Of a stretch of 64,000 bases of DNA, positions 47,186-57,403 are shown in pieces. The notes under the pieces are model-generated. The model saw only the letters and a program-made list of their open reading frames with translations, searched no databases and had not been told where the DNA came from. The stretch comes from Marsupella aquatica. Lineage: Eukaryota > Marchantiophyta. The stretch is taken from positions 23,932,001 to 23,996,000 of the forward strand of contig OZ316891.1 of NCBI GenBank assembly GCA_973895155.1, given 5' to 3'. Position 1 is the stretch's first letter; each line of letters starts with the position of its first letter. The position numbers and the translations under genes were made by a program.

Positions 47186-48132
47186 CAAGGAGTTGTTTTT
47201 TGATAGAATGTAGTGACTTGAGCTCTTTGGTTCAAGCTCGAGTAGTTTTGATGCACAAGCTGAGTTGGCCAATAGACTTGTTTTGTGATTAGTTCATCCA
47301 GGAAATACTTTACTGTGATTCTGAACAGTCGATCACCTGTACATTGGAGGTGAAATGAAGTCTACAGTCTCTATGCAGAATTTTATATTCATTCAATGGC
47401 TTTTTGTGTATATTTGCAATGTATATATCCTCTTGCAGTTGATTTCTAAGACATGTCTTTCTAGCTAGACAATTTGTCAGGATGATTGGAAATAGGACCA
47501 ATTGGGAGAATTGGTCCAATTATGAAATGACACAAAGGACTAACTAAATAACTTCCATGAAGTCATAAATGACTGAGCAGAAAAGACTCAAATATTGGTA
47601 ATATAAGACATCAACAAAATCACTCCGATAGTAGTCATTATAAACATGTCCTAAATAACTACAATTATCTCCACGTGTACCCTACTAGGAATTAAGCTAT
47701 CAAAGTGTCACCTGTTGGCTGCTGGGATGATATAAAGGAGACACGTGTCCACTTGTAATTTGGTTTGTGTGGCTCAGACCTTCCACGTGTCTAAATGCTA
47801 TTTGATGGCTTTAGACACATGTCGTTTCCTTATTTGATGAGTCATAACACAATTCAACTCTGATTTTAAGTTATTTAAGACCATCAGTTCTTTTTAACGA
47901 AACACAATTCAACTAAGATTTTGAGTTATTTAAGACCGTCAGTCTCCCAATGGACGGTGTCATAAACAACCTGCAATTTGCAGTTGTTGATAAAAACAAC
48001 TCTATGTCCAAAAGGACTACTATACCAAAGCGACTTGCCTTTGTGAACTCAAATGAATGAGTTGTAAATTGTCCCAAACCACTCATAAGCTAGTCATTTT
48101 TTCAGTAATAAAAACATCATTTCCTTCTAGTG
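47186..48132. other. Right subterminal region and TIR of element B
   Basis: From about 47520 onward AATGAC / GTCATT words recur in both orientations (for example gaaatgacac, gtcataaatgactgag, gtagtcatta, gctagtcatt). A 60-bp segment around cacaattcaactctgatttt (47850) recurs at 47905. It ends with the TIR ...tttccttctagtg at 48132. Likely a binding zone for the TNPA-like protein (inference). Confidence 0.65.
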
Positions 48133-49671
48133 GAAGAGGCCGCCCTGGCTAAGGAAAAGGATTTACCAGGAGGAGATTGGCCGGAGGACATCAGGCGGCT
48201 AGCCGAAAAAGGAAGCAAACCTCTAGCCACGATTGAAGAGATCCGCAGGACGGCGTGGGAGCAGAGGCCACGATGGGCGATGCCGATCACTTCTACTTAC
48301 TCCACCTACGCTAAGAATAGAGCCATGGAGTATGGTGAGATGTGTGGGGAACTTGCGCTCGGCATCTTTGGAGAGGAGTTGGAGGTAGGACCCTTTTTTC
48401 ACAGGGAGCAGTTGGAGAAGCACCAATTAGAAGAAGCGGTGGCTTTAGAGAGAAGCAAGAAGGACGAGGTCATTCGGCGGCTTAGGAGGATGGAAGCCGA
48501 GATTGAAAATCTAAGGGCGGCCAAGAAAGCCCAAGATGAACTGCGGATTAAACGACATGAGCTGAACATCATGCAGGGGCAGTTGGACGCCGTGCAGGCT
48601 GATAATCAGAATATCAAGGATAAACTGACTCAGACGCAGGAAGAGTTGGCCGACACGATCAAAGAGAGGGAGAAGTGGAAGCAAGAGCTGAAGAATACAG
48701 AGGAGGCCCACATAACAGCCAACAGCCGGGCCATGGCGGAGACCCAAAGAAAGGAATGGGCGTTGAAAGGGGAGCTCGAGAAAATCCACGGAGCCCTTGA
48801 GCAGAAGGAGGTCGAGTTAGGGAAATCCTATCAAGGGATTATGGCGCTGCAGCAGGAGCTTGCGTCCCTGACGGCCAGCTTCAAGGCCGACCTAAGGGAG
48901 AAGGACGAGATGCTCGAACAGACTTACGCCAAGATGAACCAGATGGAGTCTGTCATCATTGCAGAGCTCGACAAGGAGCTAAGAGCAACCCAGGAGGAGA
49001 GGGCTACCTTGAAGAAGGAATTGGAGGAAGCCCACAGGGAGCAGGAGGAGGCCAAAAACGAGCTGGAGGGGGCACGTAAGGACCTGGATGAAACCCAAGA
49101 GGAGTTGGAGGAAATCACGAGGAAGATGGAGAACCTACAGCGGCGGGCCGACAACCAAACAGAGCGGCTGAAGAAACAAGCCGCAGTATTTAAATGCTTA
49201 GCTGCAGCAGGTCCATCTCCCGTTGGGACAAACCAGTTACCAGGGGTGGTAATTGCCGAAGGACAAGCCGCGTCAACTGCACCAGTGCCGGAAGTAAGTG
49301 GGAAGGGGAAGGGACCAGCTGCCGAGCCACCAACGAAGAAGAAGCGGAAACCTCCAGGGTCAAGGAGTAATACGACTTCACAGGCCGTGGTGATCAAGGA
49401 GGTAGACCCAGCACCGACCCCAGACAGGGTCACGGCTAAGGATCCAACTACCCTAGGGGAAGGGGAGGCCGAAGCCGTGGGAGTGGCTGAGGCCGAAGCC
49501 GTGGGTATTGCCGAGGCCGGTGTCGAGGCTGAAGCCGAAGGTGGACCCAGTCAGGCCGATGGAGAGTTGACTCGGTCAAGGGCAGGTAATCTGTCAGTAG
49601 GCGGGCCAACGGCAGTGGCTGAGGAGGAAGTGTTGGGGGCGTCCATTGAGGATCCACCACCGGTGTCGTGA
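48133..49671 (+). pseudogene. Inner gag-like ORF, right part: coiled-coil and Ala/Glu/Pro-rich tail
   Basis: Continues in phase from 31879 across element B. The segment begins EEAALAKEKDLPGGDWPEDI, then a long Glu/Lys/Leu-rich coiled coil (about 48400-49200, for example ELNIMQGQLDAVQADNQNIK), then a basic patch (PPTKKKRKPPGSRSN) that looks like a nuclear localisation signal, then Gly/Ala/Glu-rich repeats (EAEAVGVAEAEAVGIAEAGV). Stop at 49669-49671. This half alone is open for 513 codons. The outer retroelement shows a shorter coiled coil at 58330-58806. Codon use is GC-richer than the surrounding CACTA genes. Confidence 0.6.
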
Positions 49672-50292
49672 CGGTGCAAGGGCGCCGTTCCTTTTAGGGA
49701 GGGCGGACGTGGAGGGAGGAGGCGTGAGTGGGCAGGGCGGGCGCGGATCTCCACGTTTAGGATTAGGATCAGAACCAGGAGCGGCCCTGACACTTAGCTT
49801 AGTGGGATTGCGGTTCCACTGGTAAGAGCAACACTTGTGCTCCTGCCTTGCTGTACATAGGTAGATTCGAGCAAGTAGATTACTGTCAGGTAGATTAGGC
49901 TTACGATGCAAAGAATGGCGGATCCACTACCAGGATAAGTACCTGGGCAGCAGGGAGCTCAGGGCCTCTTCTTTAGCAAGTTTTTAGTTTGCACCAGCCG
50001 GGCTGGGATCAAGTAGTACGAGAAGCTCTCGGTTAGTCATACAGTGACCCTTGTGTATATTCATGTTTCCTCATGCCTAAGAGCTGAATAGAGTTGGTCT
50101 CACGGCTTAGTTCGCAGAACTTGTGTATGAGATGTACTGTTTGTATGGCAAGTGCATGGTATGACTCAGTCAGAATGAGTCATTTTGCTATTTGTGTGTC
50201 GCATTAACTTGTGTGAAGAGTGCCCACATCAACAGAAGGAAGGAAAGTAAGCAGGGGAGTGATAGTTGGATGTGTCGAGCTGAGAGAGGTCT
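49672..50292. other. 3' part of the insertion, no gene
   Basis: GC-rich then AT-richer sequence after the gag-like stop. It may be the 3' non-coding region of the inner retroelement. No LTR partner is visible in the window. It ends sharply at the start of the 917-bp duplication. Confidence 0.45.
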
Positions 50293-51209
50293 TAGCCTCT
50301 CAGCTCTGCCTTCAAGGTCAGCTCCCAATCTGCTGCGCGTCCTTGGCATTACTGTAACAAATACAAGAAGCAATCATTTATCCAACCCAAACACTCAATG
50401 AAATTCATGCAACCATTTAAGATTCAACTATTTCATACAATCAGATAGTTTAGTCCATTTGAGTTTAGTCCATTAGACACTGTAGTCCACTTCATACTAT
50501 AATCAAACAATTTAGTCCACTTCATGAATACTTAATACTATGTCGTGTTTTCTACACAATTGAAGGCTTATGATCTATTTGAAATAATGAGGTGGCACAT
50601 CAGAACCCTCTGGAATGACATGGCAATTGCAGTACACCATACGCCATGGACCAATATCCCAAGTTTCTCTACCCTTAACTCCTCTCTTCAGGTGTTTGTC
50701 TGCCTCTGGTCCTTCATCTCTGCACCACGCACGAGGGCACCTACGACACTGGATAAATTCCCAGATGCCATCCCGATACTCCTTGCACACATCACAATAA
50801 TGCCTTGGGCATATCAGAGCAGCGGGATGTGCATCTGAGTTCTCTACATAAGTTATCAGAGGCAACTCGTTCGCCCTCAATATAGTCCGCAGACAACCCA
50901 CATGGTAAAAGGAATAGCAATCGTCCTGTGCACACTGAATCACAAGGGGCTCATCTGTAGTGGGTTTCACGGTTCGGCCAAGTAACCCACAAGCAAAGCA
51001 ACAAGCTCGGTTCTGCTGACAGAGGTCATAGAGCCACTCCTTGTCCCAATCATGCCCTCTAGAAATGGCAATGCGTGTGCACTCAGGCCCATGGCCATCA
51101 GGCTCCTCAGCATCCTGCCCATCAACTAAGTAATGAAAATGTCGACTGCAAGGCCCATCGCAGAACAAAACAGTACCTCCCTCATCACATTCAAAACAAC
51201 AGGGGGGAT
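50293..51209. repeat. 917-bp direct duplication, right copy
   Basis: Partner of 28797-29713. The few differences include c/t at 50338, a/c at 50586, t/g at 50812 and c/t pairs near 51020-51030. Confidence 0.9.
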
Positions 51210-51378
51210 CCATGCGAAGGTGCTCCTTATGGGCAAACTTGGGATCCAACCAGGCAGCAGCAGCCCGTGCCATGCTGAAGAAAATAAAATCTACACAATT
51301 GCCTTCAACATCACTCCAAAGTCCATTCAAAAACCAAGAGACAAACACAAAGAAGGTAAGTGAAGTGTACTTACTCAC
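50575..51378 (-). pseudogene. EDM2-like ePHD cargo gene of element A, copy 2 (5' part)
   Basis: The exon begins after a good acceptor (ttttcttcag) at 51275 with MARAAAAWLDPKFAHKEHLR, so the 267-codon frame starting at 51378 includes intron sequence. PHD-type motifs run CCFECDEGGTVLFCDGPC, FH, WLYDLCQQNRACCFACGLLG, CAQDDCYSFYHVGCL, ICPRHYCDVCKEYRDG, CRRCPRAWC. EDM2 proteins show the same sequence of CxxC-GG-LxCCDGxC, CFxCxxLG, FYHxxC, CPxHxCxxC and CRRCP. A histidine or two of the last knuckle differs (RAWCRDE instead of KSYHRKC), so zinc binding there may be altered. The downstream exon (acceptor at 50349) is cut at 50293 by the insertion; the missing 3' part survives in copy 1. An earlier exon would end near 51373 (gtaagt). 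Confidence 0.75.
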
Positions 51379-54300
51379 AGAGCAGTTGAGCCAGCCCCAG
51401 TCGCACCTCCAACCAGCACAGACCTGTGGTTACCACACTCATCAGTCTCCCCAATATTTATTCCCCAATTGCCCCAATATTTATTCTCAGTCTAGCCAAA
51501 CCAGCCTGCAGGCCTACACCAGCTATTAAGTTTTCTCTAATGTCCCAGCTGACAAAACAGCTCAGCCTCTGTTGCACTTAAACTAGAACAGAACATACAT
51601 CTGAAAACATTCTGATCATCACCTCCAAACCTTCCGCTTTAACAAACAAATCACAGCCGTCCGTACATAGCTCTCAATCAATAAACATACAAACCCTGAG
51701 AGACACACCCTATCAAATAACTTTAGGAGAAGTAAATATACTCTACAACTGAATTCTAGGTTTGACATGATTGTATGAATTTTAATGGGTATCCTGTTCA
51801 GGAGATCATTAGTTGAAGTGTTCTAAGCAGCTCCAATTCTCAAATACGCACCTAAGGCCTTAGCAGAATTAATAATTACAGGCTTGTTGCAAAAACTATA
51901 AGGCCAGACAGGAATACCTTAAGGGTGAAAGGTTTGCAGACAATCTGTAGAGAGTAGATTGCCTACAATCAAATTGAGACGCCCATAAACCCTGCACAAC
52001 CACCACACAACAATCGCACATTGCTGACAGGAAATCACATGAAAGAATGCAGTATAACCAGAAGGGAAGAAGTATAATTCTTCTAAAATTAACGGACTTT
52101 GAAGAGCATAGCAGACCTCAGACATGATTTGCCATTTGGTTCAGACAAAAATTAATGAGACAAGAGAAACAACAAGGTACCCGAACCTTGCAACGGGAAG
52201 GGGAAAAAGGGACACAATGGAGGAAAGAGGAGAAGATGGGCTTTCAAAAGAGAAAACACGACCGAGCAGGGTGAGACAAGCAAGACTTCGTCAAAGGACA
52301 GAACGCTGGAGTATGAAATCCATGATTACTCTGTTTTTAGATATATTATATTTTCAGAAGAATAAGGAAGCAAGGCCCAGTGGATCCACATTGTCTTTAA
52401 AGGTACTAGCGGGCAATATATAAACATCCAATCCCAAGCCAACAGATATAACATTTCTTGGCCAGCACAGACAGGAAGCTCGAGAGGAGCACAAAGCAAG
52501 CCGCGCAGGGTGAGAGAGAGGCATGAACATGAAAACCTATACAGACCGGAATGAAAGCTCCCTTCAAGCTGGGACTCTGCTCTTGGTTGATCGATGTTGC
52601 TGATACTAGCTAGTGCACTTTACTGAACTGAAAAAAACATTGACAGCATCGGGCAGTGTAAGTGAAAATGAAAGCATTAAGAAGCAACAGTAGTCTCAGG
52701 GATTGAGGTGGGGTTTTAGGTAGCTTTGGCGCAGAAAAAAGTAAGGAGGGAATGCTAGGCATTTCCTAACTAAGACCAGTAGCCCAATCAAGGTGAGCAG
52801 AGCATTAAGTAAAATACAAACGGGGATGCAAAGCAAATGGCAAAGGCATGACAAGAGAAAAGGGAATGGCCAAGGCATGACCACACGCAGCTCAAAGCCA
52901 AAGCAGAAATTCCAGAGCAAAGTCAAGAAGGACCAAAAATGATGTAGCTATACACACCACATCACCCCAGATCACCCCAGATGCCTTCTACTTTTCCAGT
53001 TCCATTGCTGCAGACCCTAATGTCGAGCCCTTGCGCCTGCACACTTGATACCCCCGATCAATTTCATACCATCACAAACAAGTACCGTATGCAATGTTCA
53101 AGAAGATGTTGCATCTGCAACCCAGGTCGAGACCATTTTCAGGGAGCGCAGACGACAGCGCATGTTGATTTGACAGATAAGGGAGCAACATTGAAAGAAA
53201 AGCAAGCTGCATATTGAAGACTTAACATTGAAAGCTACCGTGGGAATACTCACAAATCAGCTGCCAGCGGCCTCCAGTGCAATGCCTCCCACCACCTCCA
53301 CGTTCTCCTTCAAAGCCACGCTAAGGTCTACGCTACACACTACACTCACAGGAGAGAGATCGATCAAGGCAAAAATGCAAATCCGCAACCTTAGAGTGTA
53401 CTGTATGGAGAAAAAGAGCAATAGGGGAAGAAAAGCAAGGGAAGCAGACACAAAAGCATTAAGCAAAAGACAAACGGGGATGCCAAGCAGAAAGCATGAT
53501 AGGAGAGAAGCAAATGGCTGAGGCATGACAAGACACAGCTCAAAGCCAAAACAAAGAAGGCATACATACCTTCAACCGGAAACTCTCTTTAAGCTCAAAC
53601 AGAAGCTGCAGCAACTTGCAGCTTCCCCTAGCGCTTGATCACACCAACTCACAGCAATCTGTAGTTGCTCGCAGCAGTTTGAGGCAAGTCCCTAAACTCC
53701 CAGCAGCTTGCAGCTCCCACCAACACCTCTCAGCGGCTCCCAGCGAGTCTAACAGCGCACCAGGAAATCTCCTGAGGAACTTCCTTCACAGTCCTAAGGT
53801 GCAACTCGCGACTCTATTCTTGCTGCTTCGATCACAGAAGGTCCTTTCAGGTGAGCGCCCCTCCTTCCTGGTCGCCGTTGCACCGATTGCTGGCAGCTAG
53901 AGTTCCCTTCCACAATGACGGGAGTGTGCGTGTGCTTGAGGTGATCAGCGATGGTGGGCGGTACATAAGGGCAGCAGTAGGGAGTTCCCCCAAGAGTTAC
54001 GAGCCTTTCAGAAATCACGATGGCGGCAGCAAGTAGGAACATAGGAGCTCGGTCCTAGGGCAGCTTCCCACTGCCCACAATAACAAAGTGCGACCCTCCT
54101 CCTCCACCCTAAACCGTAGTCCCAAGTTGCAGCTGAACTCCACAGCATCCGATTAGAAGGCCAAACTAAACTCCCAAGTTGATGAGTGAGTAAGTGCACT
54201 CTGCGTCGCGACGATAAACTCTTCGACAAACTGCGCAAAGGAGCAGGAAAACCTCAACATTCGATAAGTTCTTTGTGAAACAGGGAATCCAATGAGCCGG

Positions 54301-54999
54301 GTGCTTCCGGCAGTTCCCGCCAGTGACAAAGGCAAGGGCCGGGGGATTGAGGGGATGACATGTGGACGATGGAGATTGCATCCAACTGCGACTATGAACG
54401 GGAAACTTCAACGGTCCAAGTGAAGGGGTTACTAGGGCCTTATTCCCTCCATAAAGGACTTAATTAAGTATGTGATGTCATTAGGGAGTGGAAAAGGACT
54501 TTGCACCACCCATAACTATTTTTCTCCCCCAAAAGTGCAAAAATTACTAACACACCCTCTAGAGAAAAACAATTCCAAGAAGCCCCTTTGGGCAATCCAT
54601 CAGCCAAAAAGCATCTCAAATAATTGAAATGTGTGGCTAAGTTAACAGGAGGAGTTAATTGGCAGCCTAAATGATATTTGGCGGTACCTTAACGGAGTTC
54701 TGGGCGTAATTTAGCAAAAGACATAATCTGCAATTTGGGCCCCTTATTTCTTAACTGAAATGATGGAAACTTGGTACGGAGCAGTACAATAAATCATCTA
54801 AATGAGAACTTACTCCAGAATATCTAACATAGATAGTCAAGTGTGTTTGGTATACTAAGGGACCAAAAGCTATCATGACTCTTTTGCCCTCATGACATAT
54901 ATGCAATGGTATGACCCCCATTAAGTGAAGTCTGCCCATATAATGACTCCAACATGGAAACAAAGTAACATAGACTAGATTAGGATCCAGGGTTGAAGT
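51379..54999. other. Upstream region of the EDM2-like cargo, element A
   Basis: Probably contains 5' exons and promoter of the minus-strand cargo gene, but I recognise no domain. A roughly 100-bp imperfect direct repeat occurs at about 52800-52905 and 53455-53560 (cattaag..aaacggggatgc to gctcaaagccaaa). The part 53600-54400 is rich in agc/gct words and resembles a leader region. Confidence 0.4.
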
Positions 55000-56630
55000 G
55001 TACCCTATCCCGCACCATGTGGAGTGGGTAGCATCCCTAATGGCGGGCTACAATCATAAATATTGCCAATCACCCCCAGGAGGCCCCAAAGAGTCATATT
55101 GTCCATGGCATGCATGACTGCAATAGTGACATCATGAATGACTTATTTTTGTGTCATTTGAATGAATGACATCTCCCGGCACTCCCTAAATGACAAAAAC
55201 CTTTAGTCACGCATAGTAATGACTCAAGATCCCTTACAAATGACCAAATGGGAGTGGTTTGCACTCCTTTGGACAAATGACTCCAAAGTCATACAACTTG
55301 GGAGTGTTTTGCCCAAAGTTGGGTGATGCCCTTCCATGATGCAAAATGTGTGCTTTAAAAAGTGTTGTGGAGGCCAAGTGGCATAACTAGTGGCTTAGGG
55401 TGTACAAGTACCCCATCCCGCACCATGTGGAGTGGGTAGCATCCCTAATGGCCGGCTACGATCATGTATATTAAAAATAAGCCCCCAAAGGCCCCAAGGA
55501 GTCATATTGTCCATGGCAAGCTTGACTGCCGCATTGACATCATCAATGACTCATATTTGTGTCATTTGCTTAAATGACACCGCTCGGCACTCCACAAATG
55601 ACAAAAACCTTCAGTCACATGCACAAATGACTCAAGATCCCTTGCAAATGACCAAATTAGAATGATTTGCACCCCTTTGGGCAAATGACTCCAAAGTCAT
55701 ACAACTTGGGAGTGTTTTGCCCAACGTTGGGTGATGCCCTTCCATGATGCAAAATGTGTGCTTTAAAAAGTGTTGTGGAGGCCAAGTGGCATAACTAGTG
55801 GCTTAGGGTGTACAAGTACCCCATCCCGCACCATGTGGAGTGGGTAGCATCCCTAATGGCCAGCTACGATCATGTATATTGCAAATAAGCCCCCAAAGGC
55901 CCCAAGGAGTCATATTGTCCATGGCATGCTTGACTGCCGCATTGACATCATCAATGACTCATATTTGTGTCATTTGCTTAAATGACACCCCTCGGCACTC
56001 CACAAATGACAAAAACCTTTAGTCAAGTGCACAAATGACTCAAGATCCCTTGCAAATGACCAAATTAGAATGATTTGCACCCCTTTGGGCAAATGACTCC
56101 AAAGTCATACAACTTTGGAGTGTTTTGCCCAAAGTTGGGCCATGCCCTTCCAAGGTGAAAAAGTTGGGTCATAAAAACTATTGCGAGGCCAAATTGAGAT
56201 AACTAGTGGCCCAGAGTTTAGGTGTACCCTACCCCACACCATGTGGAGTGGGTAGCATCCCTAATGTTGGGCTACAATCATGGATATAGCCAATCGACCC
56301 CCGGAGGCCCCAAAGAGTCATATTGTCCATGGCATGCATGACTGCAACAGTGACATCATGAATGACCTATTTTTGTGTCATTTACATGAATGATGTCTCC
56401 CAGCACTTCCTAAATGACACAAACCCTTAGTCACGTGCACAAATGACTCTAGATCCCTTGCCAATGACTCACAATAGTGGTTTGCACCCCTTTGGGCAAA
56501 TGACTCCAAAGTCATACAACTTGGGAGTGTTTTGCCCAAAGTTGGGTGATGCCCTTCCATGATGCAAAAGGTGTGTTTTAAAAAGTGTTGTGGAGGCCAA
56601 ATGGCATAACCAGTGGCCCAGGTTTGTCAA
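55000..56630. repeat. 408-bp tandem repeat, four units (element A)
   Basis: Units start with gtaccc(t/c)atcccgcaccat at 55000, 55408, 55816 and 56224; a fifth start at 56631 runs into a (TA)n tract. Spacing is 408, 408, 408 and 407 bp. Units 2 and 3 are nearly identical. Each unit has many aatgac/gtcatt words, the candidate subterminal motif of this element. Confidence 0.92.
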
Positions 56631-56640
56631 GTACCCTATC

Positions 56641-56643
<3 letters not shown>

Positions 56644-56685
<42 letters not shown>
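56644..56685. repeat. (TA)21 microsatellite
   Basis: An uninterrupted ta dinucleotide run replaces the beginning of a fifth 408-bp unit. Confidence 0.95.
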
Positions 56686-56686
<1 letters not shown>

Positions 56687-57371
56687 TCCAACATGTGAAA
56701 TGTGAATACAGCTTAAGGAATGTAAACAATTCAGGAGTCCTTGGCATATATAGGAAAGATGTAATAAATGGGTGCAAGTATATATAAATATACATACTTA
56801 TTAGAGATTATCAAGCCTTTAAGTTGTACATCAATTTAATGATGAGACTCACAACAAAAGAAGGCTTGTTAGGTCTCTAAATGTATTTCAAATCTAATAT
56901 GTGAGTGCCACTAGTCTTTATATATACTACCATACGTTTTGGATGACTAATCATACCCTAAATCCTAAAACATATACTAAACCATAAACCTCAAAATAGT
57001 CATATGTTGTTTATCATGTCATTTATCACTTTTGGTTTAAATGACTACTAACATTTTTAAACACTGATATTTGCATATTTGATTTATTAGTCATTAGTCA
57101 CCGTCGTCTGAAATGACTTCCCATATGTGAAACACTGATATGACAGAGTTTTTGTTAATTGTGTCATTCACAAAGACTGTCCAAAATGACTGCAACTCAT
57201 GATTGCTGTCATTATAGCAGTCAAAGTCATTTGGCTCATTGGTTTAAATGACACTATTACAAGTATTAGTCATTTTTTGCACCCCGTCATTTTGGACAGT
57301 CATTTCAATGTCATTTATGTCATGTCATTTACATATTTTGTCATTTGAGCACATAAGTCATATGTGTCATA
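56686..57371. other. Right subterminal zone of element A
   Basis: The zone has many copies of gtcatt(t) and aatgac in both orientations, densest at 57000-57370 (for example gtcatttatcact, agtcattagtcacc, tgtcatttatgtcatgtcat). The left end of element A has the same words at 13740-14394. Confidence 0.65.
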
Positions 57372-57400
57372 GTCATAAAAGGCCCCATTTTCTACTAGTG
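57372..57400. repeat. Right terminal inverted repeat of element A
   Basis: Ends ...ccattttctactagtg; the inverse, CACTAGTAGAAAATGG, pairs with the left TIR. It is followed by ACA (57401-57403). Confidence 0.87.
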
Positions 57401-57403
57401 ACA

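Larger units (their letters stand above)
31880..48132 (+). mobile_element. CACTA (En/Spm) element B, 16,253 bp, near-intact autonomous type
   Basis: The left end CACTAGAAGGAAAT and the inverted right end are identical for 14 bases, with a shared GTTTTTA a few bases further in. GAA is duplicated at both sides. Excision with one GAA rejoins the gag-like frame exactly (…KQEE|EAALAKEK…). Order: left TIR, caact-rich subterminal zone, minus-strand cargo gene with an RNase H1 hybrid-binding-like domain, 466-bp tandem repeats, tnp2 (plus), TNPA-like gene (plus), AATGAC/GTCATT-rich zone, right TIR. The only lesion I found in tnp2 is a small frameshift near 41516, so B is younger than A. Confidence 0.92.
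29714..50292. other. 20.6-kb insertion bounded by the 917-bp duplication
   Basis: Without element B (16,253 bp plus GAA) the insert is about 4.3 kb of retroelement-type sequence. Its left edge starts at the stop codon of the coiled-coil ORF that precedes the homologous segment at 58809. No TIRs or LTRs of its own were found at the two edges. A filler insertion during break repair with long fill-in synthesis fits better than transposition (inference). Confidence 0.6.
13715..57400 (-). mobile_element. CACTA (En/Spm) element A, autonomous type, 43,686 bp with nested insertions
   Basis: The left end CACTAGTGGAAAAT and the inverted right end CACTAGTAGAAAAT agree at 13 of 14 bases, and 23 of 29 agree over the longer TIR. 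ACA flanks both ends. Removing the element plus one ACA restores an uninterrupted gag-like frame. Contents on the minus strand, right to left: right TIR, GTCATT-rich subterminal zone, (TA)n, four 408-bp repeats, EDM2-like cargo gene, tnp2, TNPA-like gene, 12-bp repeat array, left TIR. Subtracting the Copia (5,712 bp with one target duplication) and the insertion with its 917-bp duplication (21,496 bp) leaves about 16,478 bp, close to element B. The tnp2 gene is dead; the TNPA-like gene looks open. Confidence 0.88.

Noticed and set aside
28797-51209. The 917-bp direct repeats as LTRs of a large retrotransposon
   Set aside because: The EDM2-like gene continues past the repeats on both outer sides, the ends are not TG...CA, and there is no 5-bp duplication or PBS.
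55432-56022. ORFs starting MGSIPNG in the 408-bp repeats
   Set aside because: Same short frame repeated by tandem duplication; interrupted in other units.
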